Assembly (NCBI GenBank): GCA_002706885.1
Contig: PAKY01000107.1
Span: 1-45,401 of the forward strand
DNA: 45,401 nucleotides
DNA from: Phycisphaerae bacterium
GTDB lineage: Bacteria > Planctomycetota > Phycisphaerae > Phycisphaerales > UBA1924
Direction of reading: 5' to 3'
Part shown: positions 1 to 9,175 of the stretch, piece after piece
Numbering within the stretch: the first letter of the stretch is position 1
Layout of the letters: each line of letters starts with the position of its first letter
The notes under the pieces: model-generated
Database searches by the model: none
Told to the model about the DNA's origin: nothing
Seen by the model: the letters and a program-made list of their open reading frames with translations, nothing else
Program-made: the position numbers and the translations under genes

Positions 1-1791
1 AACCTCGGCGGTCGCGCGAAGCGTCGCTTCTTCTCGACCTTCGTCATCTGGCCCCGAGGCGCCGAGCCCGCGACCGAGGGCGGACCGCGTCAGGCCGTCG
101 GGGCCGCGGTGTTCGACACCTCCGCGCCGACCGTGTCGCTCGGCGCCGATCGTGTCGCCTTTACCGCGACCGCCGAGACCGAAGGTGTGTTTTGGAGCGA
201 CACCGGGACGGTCGAAGAGGTGTACGCGTCGTGGAAGAAGGCCCGCGATGAGATGGGATTCCTTGGCGTCCGACCGAGAGAGGAATGGTTCGATCTCGGG
301 TGGGAGAGCTGGGACGCACTGCGCTGGGACACCAACGCGCGGACGGTGCGTGAGACGATCCAGACCTGGCTCGACCTCGGATTCCCGATCCGCTGGGCCG
401 TGACCGGCTCGGGGTTCTGGCCCGAGGGCCACACCACCACCAGTTTCGGCATGTGGCACCCGGAGAAGTACCCGGACCCGCAAGCGACCCGCGAATGGTT
501 CGATGAGAAGGGCATCGCGTGGCTCCTCGGCGGTCGCACCAACTTCGTGCTCAACCCAACCGAACCCCCTCAGGGCATGGCAGAGCACCTTCAATGGCGA
601 TACACGCTCCCGCGCGGCCCGTTCACCGACGAGGCGCAGGAGGCGGGGCTGTTCTTCGAGGCCGAACCGGGCAAGCTGTACGAGGTCTACTCCAACGCCT
701 TCCCCCGCGCCAACTGCGCCATGCTCGACGGGCGGATGGCGGAGGCCTCGAGCTGGTTCGCGGACCGCTGGGGTGAATGGGGCGTCGACGGCATCAAGGA
801 GGACACCATGATGCCCCTCACCGACGCCGTCATCTACAACGGGCCGATGCGGGCCCTTGCCGAACGCGGCCAACTCGTCATGGCCCGCAACGCGGCGTAC
901 ACCAGCCCCGGCACGCTCGCCCGCATCGAGGACATGCAGTTCATCGACGCGATCTGTGAACGCGTCGCGCGCAACTTCCAGCAGCTCGCCGCGAGCGCCG
1001 CGCCGAACGTGTACGTCGATACCGTCGGCTTCAACGGCGTCGACGACAACCCGCTCGGCTCACTCCGCCACGCGTGGTTCAGCTCGCTCACCGCGGGCAT
1101 GGCGGTCGGCGATTTGCCCGAGACCTGGACCGAGGACCAGGTCGACGCCCTCCGCGCGTCGGTCGAGTTCCACCTGGCGATCGCCCCAACGCTCTACGAC
1201 GCAGCGGTGGATTCGCACGAGTCGGGCTATCCGTACACCATGACCCCCCTCCCGATCGCGTTCCCGCACGACGAGGAAATCGCCCGCCTGGCGACGGTCG
1301 CCGAATCCACGCTCAAGCACCAGTGGATGGTCGGCGGTTCGATCCTCGCAGCCCCGCTCGCTCACCCCGACTACCGCACGTCCGAAACTCGGGACGTTTA
1401 CCTCCCCGCCGGCCGCTGGTTCGACCTCGCGACGGGCGACGCGCTCGAAGGCCCAGACCTGTTTACCGATCGCCTCGCTCCGATCGACGCGCCCCCCGCC
1501 TTCGTTGGCGGCCACGGCGTCGTCCTGACGCGCGGTGACGACGGCGAACTCCTGTGCTGCGTCTTCCCGACCATCGCCGACGGCGAGCCCCGGAAGGTCA
1601 CGTTCGCGATCCCGGGCGGCGAGACCGTGACCGTCACGGCGCCGGTCATCGCCGACGTCGACGCCTGGCCACGTCCCACCGTCACCGAACGCTCGAGTGG
1701 CGGCGTGGTCGACACCGTCGACGCGCCGTGGCCGAACGGTGTCGCCTTCCCGGTGCATCCGGGCGGGCAATACGAAATCTCCATCGACTGA
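1..1791 (+). CDS. GH31-family glycoside hydrolase, 5' end outside window
   Basis: The frame is open from base 1, so the gene starts upstream; a GTG at 109 lies in mid-domain and is unlikely to be the start. Family GH31 cleaves alpha-linked sugars such as alpha-glucosides and alpha-xylosides. Seen here: a GSGFWPEG segment, WGVDGIKEDTMM (the Asp codon at 802-804 sits at the nucleophile position of the family KxD motif), NVYVDTVGF matching the usual HDIGGF strand, QWMVGGSILAAPL, and the hallmark RDVYLPAGRWFDLATG. The region after the nucleophile is divergent: the usual RS...GSQR...WxGD reads RNAAYTSPGTLARIED, which still offers an Asp at about the acid/base position. A symporter and a GH97 gene follow at 45 and 18 bp spacing, suggesting an operon that releases and imports a sugar. 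The family call is firm; the substrate is unknown. Confidence 0.85.
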   Translation, partial: NLGGRAKRRFFSTFVIWPRGAEPATEGGPRQAVGAAVFDTSAPTVSLGADRVAFTATAETEGVFWSDTGTVEEVYASWKKARDEMGFLGVRPREEWFDLGWESWDALRWDTNARTVRETIQTWLDLGFPIRWAVTGSGFWPEGHTTTSFGMWHPEKYPDPQATREWFDEKGIAWLLGGRTNFVLNPTEPPQGMAEHLQWRYTLPRGPFTDEAQEAGLFFEAEPGKLYEVYSNAFPRANCAMLDGRMAEASSWFADRWGEWGVDGIKEDTMMPLTDAVIYNGPMRALAERGQLVMARNAAYTSPGTLARIEDMQFIDAICERVARNFQQLAASAAPNVYVDTVGFNGVDDNPLGSLRHAWFSSLTAGMAVGDLPETWTEDQVDALRASVEFHLAIAPTLYDAAVDSHESGYPYTMTPLPIAFPHDEEIARLATVAESTLKHQWMVGGSILAAPLAHPDYRTSETRDVYLPAGRWFDLATGDALEGPDLFTDRLAPIDAPPAFVGGHGVVLTRGDDGELLCCVFPTIADGEPRKVTFAIPGGETVTVTAPVIADVDAWPRPTVTERSSGGVVDTVDAPWPNGVAFPVHPGGQYEISID

Positions 1792-1836
1792 TGCGACAAG
1801 CTCACCCGGAACGCCCAGGAACGACGATCGCCATTC

Positions 1837-3726
1837 ATGCAGACCGCTGACTACATCGTCGTGGCGTTGTTCTTCGCCGGGCTCGTCGGGGTGGGGTTCT
1901 TTCTCGCGTCACGGGTCAAGAGCGCCTCGGACATGTTCTCCGCGGGCGGGCGCAGCCCGTGGTGGGTGAGCGGGCTCAGCTCGTTCATGACGATGTTCAG
2001 CGCGGGGACGTTCGTGGTCTGGGGCGGCGTCGCGTACCGCTTCGGCATGGTGGCGGTCTCGATCTCGATCTGCTACGGCGTCGCGGCGTTGCTCGCGGGA
2101 TGGCTCGTCGCGGGCAAGTGGCACAAGCTCGGCGTCACCTCGGCGGCCGAGTATCTCGAGGTCCGGTTCGGTCGCTCGATCGTCCAGTTCTACACGTGGA
2201 TCCAGGCGATCTACTACATGGCGATGGGCGGCGGGATGACCTACGGGCTCGCGAAGCTCACCTGCCGCCTCATCGCCATCGATCCTGGCGTCGAGGAGAC
2301 GTTCTGGGCGTTCCTTCGCGACGACGTATCGGGCCAACTCTCGATCCCGTGGCTCTCGGCGGCGTTGCTGTCGGTCGTCGTCGTGATCTGCTTCGCGGGC
2401 GGACTGCTCGCGGTGCTTATCACTGACGTTCTCCAATTCATCGTCCTGAGCGTTTCCGTCGTGACGGTCGTGCCGCTGCTTCTGATCGAGGTTGGCGGCG
2501 TCGGAGAGTTTCTGCGGCTGGCTCCCGAGGGCTTCATGGCGCCGACCCACACGTCGGGCGAGGACTTCGGGTGGTGGTTTCTTGCGGGATGGGTGGCGAT
2601 CCACTTCTTCAAGATCGGGGCCGAATGGGCGTTCGTGCAGCGGTTCACGTGCGTGCCGACAGCGCGCGACGCGAAGCTGAGCGCGGGCATCTTCGGCGTG
2701 ATGTACCTCATCAGCCCGCTGTTCTGGATGCTCCCGCCGATGATCTACCGCGTCCTGCCCGCGTCGACGGGCAAGACCGCTGAGGAGATCCGCGCGACGG
2801 CGGAGGTCGCCTATGTCGACGCGTGTCACCTGGTGCTGCCCGCGGGCATGATCGGGCTGATGATCGCCGCGATGATGTCCGCGACAGCGAGCGCCGTGAC
2901 GACGCAGCTCAACGTCTACGCCGGGGCGTTCACGCAGGAGATCTACGCGCGGGTGATCCGTAAGGACGCGAGCGACGCCGAGCGGGTCGCGGTGGGCCGC
3001 GTGATGACGCTCCTCCTCGGGGCGTTCGTGTTGCTGGTCGCGGTGCTGATGCACACGAACGGCGACAACGCGTACACGCGGTTCGTCCTCTCAACCACCG
3101 CCCTGCTGATCCCCCCGCTGCTTCTCCCAACGCTCTGGTCGCTCTTCAGCCGTCATGTCGGGTTGGGGTCGGCGTGGGTAATCGCGCTCTCCGGCGTTGC
3201 GCTCACCATCATCGCAAAGACGGGGCTCGGCATCGGCGAGACCCTCGACAGCGCGGGCGAGATCGTCAGGGAGCCGCGTTGGCTCGCGAACGCGATCGGG
3301 CTCGAAGCGCTCTCGCACGGGTACGAAGCTCATAATCGCGTGGGCGATATCCTCGTCGGGAACGTCCCCCCGCTCGTTCTGCTCGCCGCGACCGAGATCG
3401 TCGCCTGCGTTCGACGCGCCCCCCCGCAGCCGGGCGTCGCCCGGATCGAGGCGCTCGCCGCGGATCGGGCCGGGGCGCAGGACGAGCCGGCGACGCCCTC
3501 GAAGCTCCCGCTGATCATCTCCGGCTGGACGATTGCGGGGCTCGCGGCGGTCATGGGCGTGTTGACGGTGACCACGCTCACCGCGGTGACGCCGTCTCGT
3601 CACGACGATCCGACCCGCGACGCGATCGTGCTCGGTGGGTTCGCCGCCGTGCTGGCGATGATCGCGCTCGGCACGCTGTTCATCGGGCGTCGCAAGCCGA
3701 AGACGGCAGACCCGTTCACCGATTGA
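1837..3726 (+). CDS. Sodium:solute symporter (SSS family)
   Basis: This is a 629-residue polytopic inner-membrane protein of the SSS (SGLT-like) family, which couples solute uptake to sodium. The N-terminus (YIVVALFFAGLVGVGFFLASR, then DMFSAGGRSPWWVSGLSSFM) is the typical first helix plus the conserved GGR...W..G loop. About 13-15 hydrophobic segments follow, and the protein ends in a hydrophilic stretch plus extra helices near residues 555-620. The ATG at 1837 has a weak AGGAACG upstream. It sits between GH31 and GH97 genes, so the likely substrate is the mono- or disaccharide they release. That is inference from position, since SSS sequences alone do not reveal the substrate. Confidence 0.88.
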   Translation: MQTADYIVVALFFAGLVGVGFFLASRVKSASDMFSAGGRSPWWVSGLSSFMTMFSAGTFVVWGGVAYRFGMVAVSISICYGVAALLAGWLVAGKWHKLGVTSAAEYLEVRFGRSIVQFYTWIQAIYYMAMGGGMTYGLAKLTCRLIAIDPGVEETFWAFLRDDVSGQLSIPWLSAALLSVVVVICFAGGLLAVLITDVLQFIVLSVSVVTVVPLLLIEVGGVGEFLRLAPEGFMAPTHTSGEDFGWWFLAGWVAIHFFKIGAEWAFVQRFTCVPTARDAKLSAGIFGVMYLISPLFWMLPPMIYRVLPASTGKTAEEIRATAEVAYVDACHLVLPAGMIGLMIAAMMSATASAVTTQLNVYAGAFTQEIYARVIRKDASDAERVAVGRVMTLLLGAFVLLVAVLMHTNGDNAYTRFVLSTTALLIPPLLLPTLWSLFSRHVGLGSAWVIALSGVALTIIAKTGLGIGETLDSAGEIVREPRWLANAIGLEALSHGYEAHNRVGDILVGNVPPLVLLAATEIVACVRRAPPQPGVARIEALAADRAGAQDEPATPSKLPLIISGWTIAGLAAVMGVLTVTTLTAVTPSRHDDPTRDAIVLGGFAAVLAMIALGTLFIGRRKPKTADPFTD

Positions 3727-3744
3727 TCCGGAGGCACCACGTTG

Positions 3745-5715
3745 ATGTCACGACGCCAGGCTGGCTGTCTCGTTCTTGGGCTGTTCGCGTTCACGACCGT
3801 TTCAGCGTGCGCCACTGACGACGCGCGAACGTGGTCGAGCCCTTCCGGCGCCGTGAGATTTACGCTCGATCGCGACGCGGACGGCCTGCTCTACTCGCTC
3901 GATTTCGATGGCACGGACGTCGTGCTGCCGAGTCGACTCGGACTCACAGTCGGGCACGACGGGATCCACCCTGACGATGTCGTCGTGGGCGCCCGCGACC
4001 TCGGCGTTCACTCCGAAACGTTTCCCATCGTCGGGCCGCGAACCGAGTCGTCAACGGAATGGCGTGAGGTCGAGATCTCACTCGAATCCGATGACCGTTC
4101 CGCCGGAACCCTCCGCGTTCGGATCTTCAATAACGCGGCTGCGTGGCGTTATGAGTTCGAGGCGCCGGGCTGGGTAGACGCGTACGAGGCCCGGAACCTT
4201 CGCGAGCACACGACGTGGCGGCTGCCGCCGTCGCTCGCCTGGTTCACCGAGCGTCCGAACGCCTGGAAGCTCAAGAGCTACGCGGGCACGATGATCAGTT
4301 CGACCGCGGACCGCCTGCACGACGTATCGCCGACCGGGCCGCTGCAGGGCAAGCCGCTGACACTCGAACTGGGCGGCGCCGAGGACGATCCGCAGGGTGG
4401 TCCGTACGCGATCATCACCGAAGCGGCGCTGTTCGGATTCCCCGGGCTGCGGTTCGAGGCGCGGGAAGGACGCGAGCTCGTCGCGGACCTCGCCCCCCCG
4501 CTCGCCGACGCCGCGTCTGTGGTGGATGGCGGCGTCGTCGAACGGCGCGGCCACCTTGCGACGCCGTGGCGGGTGACGCTCGTCGCCGATGATCTTGACG
4601 GCCTCAGTCGCTCAGGATCGGTGATCCAAAGCCTCTGCCCGAAGCCCGAGCCATCGCTCTTCGGGCCGTCGGCGGGAGAGTGGATCAAGCCGGGACGATC
4701 CGTGTGGCACTGGTGGAGCGGGAGGCTGGGCACGCCCGATCAGGAGCGGGCGATGACCGACTCGGCGGCGGATCTCGGATTCGAATACAGCCTCATCGAC
4801 GAGGGATGGGAGCACTGGGACGAGCCCTGGGACACGGTGCGATCGATCACGGATCACGCACGGGAGATGGGCGTGGGCGTCTGGCTCTGGAAGCATTCGG
4901 ACGAGCTTCGTGATCCGTCGGACGACTTCGCCGTCCTCCGGGGCTTTCTCGACAAGGTCGCCGACGCCGGGGCAGTGGGCGTCAAGGTGGACTTCTTCAA
5001 TGCCGAGGACCTAGCCGCGGTGCGGCTGATGGAACGCGTGGTGGTCGAGTCCGCGCGTCGGCGGCTGATGGTCAACTTTCACGGATGCACAGTGCCGACC
5101 GGATGGGAACGGACGTATCCGAACGAGATGACGCGCGAAGGCGTTCGCGGACTCGAGCTCAACGGTCACGCTGAGGGACCGCTCGAGCCGCTGCACGACT
5201 CGACGGCGCCGTTGACGCGGCTCGTCATCGGACATGGGGACTACACGCCCGTCGGATACAGCCGACCCGGACCGACAGACTGGGCGCATCAACTCGCGAT
5301 GGCGGTGCTGGTGGTGTCGCCGTTGCAGGTGTACGCCGAGCATCCGCGCGTGCTCCTCGGCGCGGAAACCAAGGCGGCACGGGACGTGTTCGAGGCGATC
5401 CCGTCGACGTGGGACGAGAGCGTGGTTCTGCCTGAGAGTTCGCTCGGGGAGGTCGGGGCGATCGCCCGACGGGATGGCGAGCGGTGGTTCGTCGGCGTCG
5501 TCCGTGGCTCCGAGAACGGCGCGACCGCGTTGAGACTGGGATTCCTGCGGGACGGTCGGTACGAGATGGTGGATCTTCGGAGCGACTGCGACGTTGGCGA
5601 TCCGGACTGCGGGTTTGTGCGCACGGAGCGCGAGGTCATGACGGGCGACTCGGTCGATCTGCCGCGGGGCGTCGGTCAGGGGCTAACGCTCATGCTCACG
5701 CCGATCGACGGGTGA
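3745..5715 (+). CDS. GH97-family glycoside hydrolase, predicted lipoprotein
   Basis: GH97 enzymes act on alpha-glucosides or alpha-galactosides. The ATG at 3745 (656 aa) is chosen because GGAGG at 3730-3734 is well placed; a TTG one codon earlier is possible. The N-terminus has a hydrophobic signal ending TVSAC, a plausible lipobox with Cys22, so the protein is probably membrane-anchored outside the cytoplasm. The N-terminal domain shows SPSGAVRFTLD and the beta-sandwich expected of GH97. The barrel contains WHWWSGRLG, YSLIDEGWEHWD, VGVWLWKHSDE and GVKVDFFNAED. The Asp in KVDFF (about residue 416) sits where retaining members carry their nucleophile, so a retaining alpha-galactosidase-like mechanism is more likely than the inverting SusB type. 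YPNEMTREGVRG follows. It is probably co-transcribed with the symporter (18 bp gap). Substrate untested. Confidence 0.88.
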   Translation: MSRRQAGCLVLGLFAFTTVSACATDDARTWSSPSGAVRFTLDRDADGLLYSLDFDGTDVVLPSRLGLTVGHDGIHPDDVVVGARDLGVHSETFPIVGPRTESSTEWREVEISLESDDRSAGTLRVRIFNNAAAWRYEFEAPGWVDAYEARNLREHTTWRLPPSLAWFTERPNAWKLKSYAGTMISSTADRLHDVSPTGPLQGKPLTLELGGAEDDPQGGPYAIITEAALFGFPGLRFEAREGRELVADLAPPLADAASVVDGGVVERRGHLATPWRVTLVADDLDGLSRSGSVIQSLCPKPEPSLFGPSAGEWIKPGRSVWHWWSGRLGTPDQERAMTDSAADLGFEYSLIDEGWEHWDEPWDTVRSITDHAREMGVGVWLWKHSDELRDPSDDFAVLRGFLDKVADAGAVGVKVDFFNAEDLAAVRLMERVVVESARRRLMVNFHGCTVPTGWERTYPNEMTREGVRGLELNGHAEGPLEPLHDSTAPLTRLVIGHGDYTPVGYSRPGPTDWAHQLAMAVLVVSPLQVYAEHPRVLLGAETKAARDVFEAIPSTWDESVVLPESSLGEVGAIARRDGERWFVGVVRGSENGATALRLGFLRDGRYEMVDLRSDCDVGDPDCGFVRTEREVMTGDSVDLPRGVGQGLTLMLTPIDG

Positions 5716-5824
5716 GATCGGCCAAGGGTGAAAGAGGTAACATTGATCCCAGGAAGGCACGTTTGCGTCACTCAACGCCGGGACCCGGATGCGGCGCCGG
5801 CTCGCGTGACCCGCTGAATTCGTC

Positions 5825-6991
5825 ATGCAGACCGAACATGTCCCACGCGTCGCTTTGTTGGTCGATACCTCCACCGGATGGGGGCGACGTCTGATCGCGG
5901 GGGTTCAGAACTACGTCCGCAAGCATCGGGCGTGGGAGATCTGGATTGAGGCGAAGGGGCAGGACGAGGTCATGCGGCTCCCGCAGGGCTGGGCGGGTGA
6001 CGGGGTAATCGCCCGTATCAGCACGCCCGCGATGGCGCGGCACCTCGAGGAGAGCGGATATCCGGTCATCAACGTGTCGGGCATTCGGCTGCGTGGGCCT
6101 TCGTTCCCGCGGGTGACGGTGAATGACCAGGCTTCGGCGCGGCTAGCGGTCGAGCACTTCCGCGAGCGTGGTTTCCGGAACTTTGCGTACTGCGGACCCG
6201 ACGCACTCCCCTACGTCGCCGCGCATCGTCGGGCGTTCGAGGAGGAGGTCGAGCGGCTCGGCGCTGTGTGCTCGGTGTACGAGCCCGTGAGAACGAAGGC
6301 TTCACTCGCGGCGTATGAGGCGCAGGTGGAAGCCCTCGAAGAGTGGATCGACGCGTTGCCGAAGCCGGCGGCGGTGTTCGTGTGGGCGACGAGCCGGAAT
6401 CGTCAGGTGATCGAGGCGTGCAAGCGGCGCGGCATCGATATTCCCGAGGACGTCGCGGTGCTCGGCGGCGACGATGACGAGCTCTTGAACGAGCTGACGA
6501 CGCCGCCCGTGTCGGGCATCTTGGTGCCGTCGGAGCAGATCGGCTACGAGGCAGCGGCGATCCTTGACAAGATGCTCTCGAAGAGCGACGAACCGACGCC
6601 CGAAGAGGTGTTTCTCGATCCGATCGGCGTGGAGACGCGAGGGAGCACGGACACGCTGGCGATCGATGATCCGGATGTTTCGGCGGCGGTGCAGTACATC
6701 CGCGAGCACGCGTCGCATCCGATCCAAGTGATCGATGTCCTGCGTCACGTGCCGGTGTCGCGACGGGTTCTCGAGCGTCGGTTCCGGCGGCTGCTCGGGC
6801 GGAGCCCCGCGGATGAGATCCGGCGGATACGCCTGGCGAGCGCGGTGCGGCTGCTGGTGAACACGGAACTGCCGATACCGGAGGTCGCGGCGCGATCGGG
6901 CTTCGGCACCCACCAATACCTCGCTCGGATCTTCGGTCGCCAGTACGGCGTGAGCCCGAGCGAGTTCAGGAATCGGGCGTTGGGCCGGTAA
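5825..6991 (+). CDS. XylR-type AraC-family transcriptional regulator
   Basis: This 388-residue protein combines an N-terminal periplasmic-binding-protein/LacI-like sugar-sensing domain (about residues 8-275; VALLVDTSTGWGRRLIAGVQ is the typical opening) with a C-terminal AraC double helix-turn-helix (about 285-388; VSRRVLERRFRRLLGRSP and EVAARSGFGTHQYLARIFGR). This arrangement is that of XylR, which activates sugar genes when its ligand is bound. No good ribosome-binding site precedes the ATG at 5825; a TAACAT -10-like element lies at about 5737. It lies between the GH31-SSS-GH97 genes and the FAD/esterase genes, so it most likely controls this locus. A 12-bp palindrome at 7131-7142 in the next promoter is a candidate site. 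The ligand is unknown. Confidence 0.88.
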   Translation: MQTEHVPRVALLVDTSTGWGRRLIAGVQNYVRKHRAWEIWIEAKGQDEVMRLPQGWAGDGVIARISTPAMARHLEESGYPVINVSGIRLRGPSFPRVTVNDQASARLAVEHFRERGFRNFAYCGPDALPYVAAHRRAFEEEVERLGAVCSVYEPVRTKASLAAYEAQVEALEEWIDALPKPAAVFVWATSRNRQVIEACKRRGIDIPEDVAVLGGDDDELLNELTTPPVSGILVPSEQIGYEAAAILDKMLSKSDEPTPEEVFLDPIGVETRGSTDTLAIDDPDVSAAVQYIREHASHPIQVIDVLRHVPVSRRVLERRFRRLLGRSPADEIRRIRLASAVRLLVNTELPIPEVAARSGFGTHQYLARIFGRQYGVSPSEFRNRALGR

Positions 6992-7096
6992 TCATGGCGG
7001 ATTGACCGATTGGCGGCTGAAGTGTCGGGCGGGTATCGGGGGAGAATCCCGAGCCATCACTGACGCATTCGGACACGGAACGAGCGCAGATGCGGA

Positions 7097-7125
7097 TTGT
7101 CCGGCTGCTGGGGCTCGCCGATACT
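7097..7125 (+). promoter_or_regulatory. Predicted promoter of the FAD oxidoreductase gene
   Basis: TTGTCC (7097-7102) and GATACT (7120-7125) are separated by 17 bases, a good sigma-70-type arrangement. The predicted start near 7132 lies about 34 bases before the ATG at 7166. Confidence 0.55.
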
Positions 7126-7130
7126 AAGAG

Positions 7131-7142
7131 TCGTTCGAACGA
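7131..7142. promoter_or_regulatory. Perfect 12-bp palindrome at the start of transcription, candidate operator
   Basis: TCGTTCGAACGA is its own reverse complement. It covers the predicted transcription start of the FAD oxidoreductase gene, directly downstream of the XylR-type regulator gene. Its role as an operator is inferred from position only. Confidence 0.4.
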
Positions 7143-7165
7143 AGCATCGACGGGTCTGGAGAAGT

Positions 7166-9106
7166 ATGGACACGCAGCATCATGACGTGGACGTCTGCGT
7201 CGTCGGCGGCGGGCTGGCGGGGTTGTGCGCGGCGGTTTCAGCGGCGCGCAACGGCGCCCGCGTTGCGCTCGTGCAGGACCGATCGGTACTCGGCGGGAAC
7301 GCTTCGAGCGAGATCCGGATGTGGGTCTGCGGCGCGCGTGGGAGCGAAAACAAAGAGACCGCGCTGCTCGAGGAGCTTCAGCTCGAGAACGCGTACCGCA
7401 ACCCGACGGGGAGCTATCCCACGTGGGACAGCGTGCTGTGGGGGTTCGCCCGGTTTCAGCCGCGGCTTCAGCTCTTTCTGAACTGCCCATGCACGGGCTG
7501 CGAGACGGAAACCGGCGCGGATGGCTCGCGTCGGATCTCAAACATCACCTGCTTCCAGACAACGACGCAGACGTGGCGTCACATCGGCGCCAAGGTCTTC
7601 ATCGACTGCTCGGGCGACAGCATCCTCGCGACGCCGTCGGGGGCGGACTTCGCGGTCGGTCGCGAGGCGCGTTCCGACTTCGGTGAGCCGATCGCGCCGC
7701 CGACGGCCGATCGCAAGACGATGGGCAACACGGTGCTCATCCAGCTCCGCGAGACGGACGAGGAGCAGGCGTTCACGGCGCCGGGGTGGGCGTATCGGTT
7801 CGACTCGCCCGATCAGTTCCCCGCTCGGATGCGTGGGGTGAATGGCGCGAACTTCTGGTGGATCGAACTCGGCGGGATCAATGACACGATCCAGGACGCG
7901 GAGCGGATCGGCGTCGAGCTGCAGCGCGTCGCGTGGGGCGTCTGGGATTACATCAAGAATCGGGCTCCTGAGAAGGAGAAGGCGCGAAACTGGGCGCTCG
8001 AGTGGATCGGGTCGCTGCCGGGCAAGCGTGAGAGCCGGCGGTACCGCGGGTTGCACGTGCTCACGCAGCACGACATCGAGGCGGGCGGACGGTTCGTCGA
8101 CGTCGTCGCGTACGGCGGGTGGCCGATGGACGACCATCACCCCGCGGGGCTGCTGTTCCCAGGCGACCCGACGGTGTTCTACGACGCGCCGTCGCCCTAC
8201 GGGATTCCGCTTCGGTCGCTGATCAGTCGGAACGTGTCGAACCTGATGTTCGCGGGCCGGAACATCTCCGCGACGCACGCGGCGTTGAGCTCGACCCGCG
8301 TCATGGGCACGTGCGCCCTCCTCGGGCAGGCGGCGGGCACGGGCGCGGCGATCGCGGTAGCGGACGGGATCGAACCTGCGCAGCTCCTTCCGACGCGCGT
8401 GGCGAAACTCCAAGCGACGCTCATGGCCGATGACCTGTGGCTCCCGGGGCTGTCGCGTGACGCGGACGAACTTGCGCTGAGTTCCAAGGCGGACGCGCCG
8501 TCGCTGCTCGACGGCGTTGACCGGCCGGTCGATGGTCGCGATACCGCTTGGGAGGGGGAGGTCGGTTCGGCCTTCGCGTTCCGGTGGGACCAGCCACGGC
8601 ACATCGGGGGGCTCCGGCTCGTGTTCGACAGCAATCTCAAGGACAACAAGCGGATGCCGAGCCGCTACACGAAGCGCGGCACGCACGCGAAGGTCCCCCC
8701 CACGCTCGTTCGCTCGTACCGCGTCGAGGTCTTCGAGGGGGACGACGGTCCGGCTGAGGGACGGTGGCGGACGGTGTTCCGCGACGACAACAACTACCAG
8801 CGACTCGTCCACGCGCCGGTGGGCGCGACGGCGTCGGCGGTGCGGGTGATTGCGGAGTCGGTGTGGGGCGACGGGCCCGCGCGGGTGTTCGCGGCCGAGC
8901 CGACGACGACCTTGAACGACAAGCGTCCGCCGAAGCCGAAGCGGGTGGCGTGGAGCGACGTGGTCGCGTCGGTGCCCGATGAGCATCTGGCGCCACCGGA
9001 TCTCTCCGCGGCCTCGGTTACGAACGACCCCGCGACAGACGACGACCCGGGTTCCCGGAACGGCGCAGCCATCGGCGCTCGGCGGCGATCCGGCCCCGTC
9101 GCCTGA
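7166..9106 (+). CDS. FAD-dependent oxidoreductase with C-terminal accessory domain
   Basis: The ATG at 7166 (646 aa) is chosen over the upstream GTG at 7097 because GGAGAAG precedes it and because 7097 lies in the promoter. The N-terminus VDVCVVGGGLAGLCAAVSAA is a Rossmann dinucleotide-binding motif (GGGLAG), followed by VLGGNASSEIR, typical of the FAD_oxidored family. ATHAALSSTRVMGTCALLGQAAGTGAA near residues 370-397 is the family's C-terminal FAD-contacting segment. Beyond residue 450 the protein continues into a beta-rich region (HIGGLRLVFDSNLKDNK) that may bind carbohydrate, as seen in related proteins near sugar-degradation genes. No signal peptide is apparent. Its substrate is unknown; oxidation of a sugar or sugar derivative is a guess from the neighbouring glycosidases and acetylesterase. 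Confidence 0.82.
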   Translation: MDTQHHDVDVCVVGGGLAGLCAAVSAARNGARVALVQDRSVLGGNASSEIRMWVCGARGSENKETALLEELQLENAYRNPTGSYPTWDSVLWGFARFQPRLQLFLNCPCTGCETETGADGSRRISNITCFQTTTQTWRHIGAKVFIDCSGDSILATPSGADFAVGREARSDFGEPIAPPTADRKTMGNTVLIQLRETDEEQAFTAPGWAYRFDSPDQFPARMRGVNGANFWWIELGGINDTIQDAERIGVELQRVAWGVWDYIKNRAPEKEKARNWALEWIGSLPGKRESRRYRGLHVLTQHDIEAGGRFVDVVAYGGWPMDDHHPAGLLFPGDPTVFYDAPSPYGIPLRSLISRNVSNLMFAGRNISATHAALSSTRVMGTCALLGQAAGTGAAIAVADGIEPAQLLPTRVAKLQATLMADDLWLPGLSRDADELALSSKADAPSLLDGVDRPVDGRDTAWEGEVGSAFAFRWDQPRHIGGLRLVFDSNLKDNKRMPSRYTKRGTHAKVPPTLVRSYRVEVFEGDDGPAEGRWRTVFRDDNNYQRLVHAPVGATASAVRVIAESVWGDGPARVFAAEPTTTLNDKRPPKPKRVAWSDVVASVPDEHLAPPDLSAASVTNDPATDDDPGSRNGAAIGARRRSGPVA

Positions 9107-9175
9107 CTCCCTTCCCTCGAGATCCTCTGCCTCCCGGCGATACGAACGTCGGCTGATGACATCCGGAGACAATGC

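Noticed and set aside
3745-5715. SusB-type inverting alpha-glucosidase
   Set aside because: KVDFF supplies an Asp at the retaining nucleophile position, so the retaining GH97 group is more likely.
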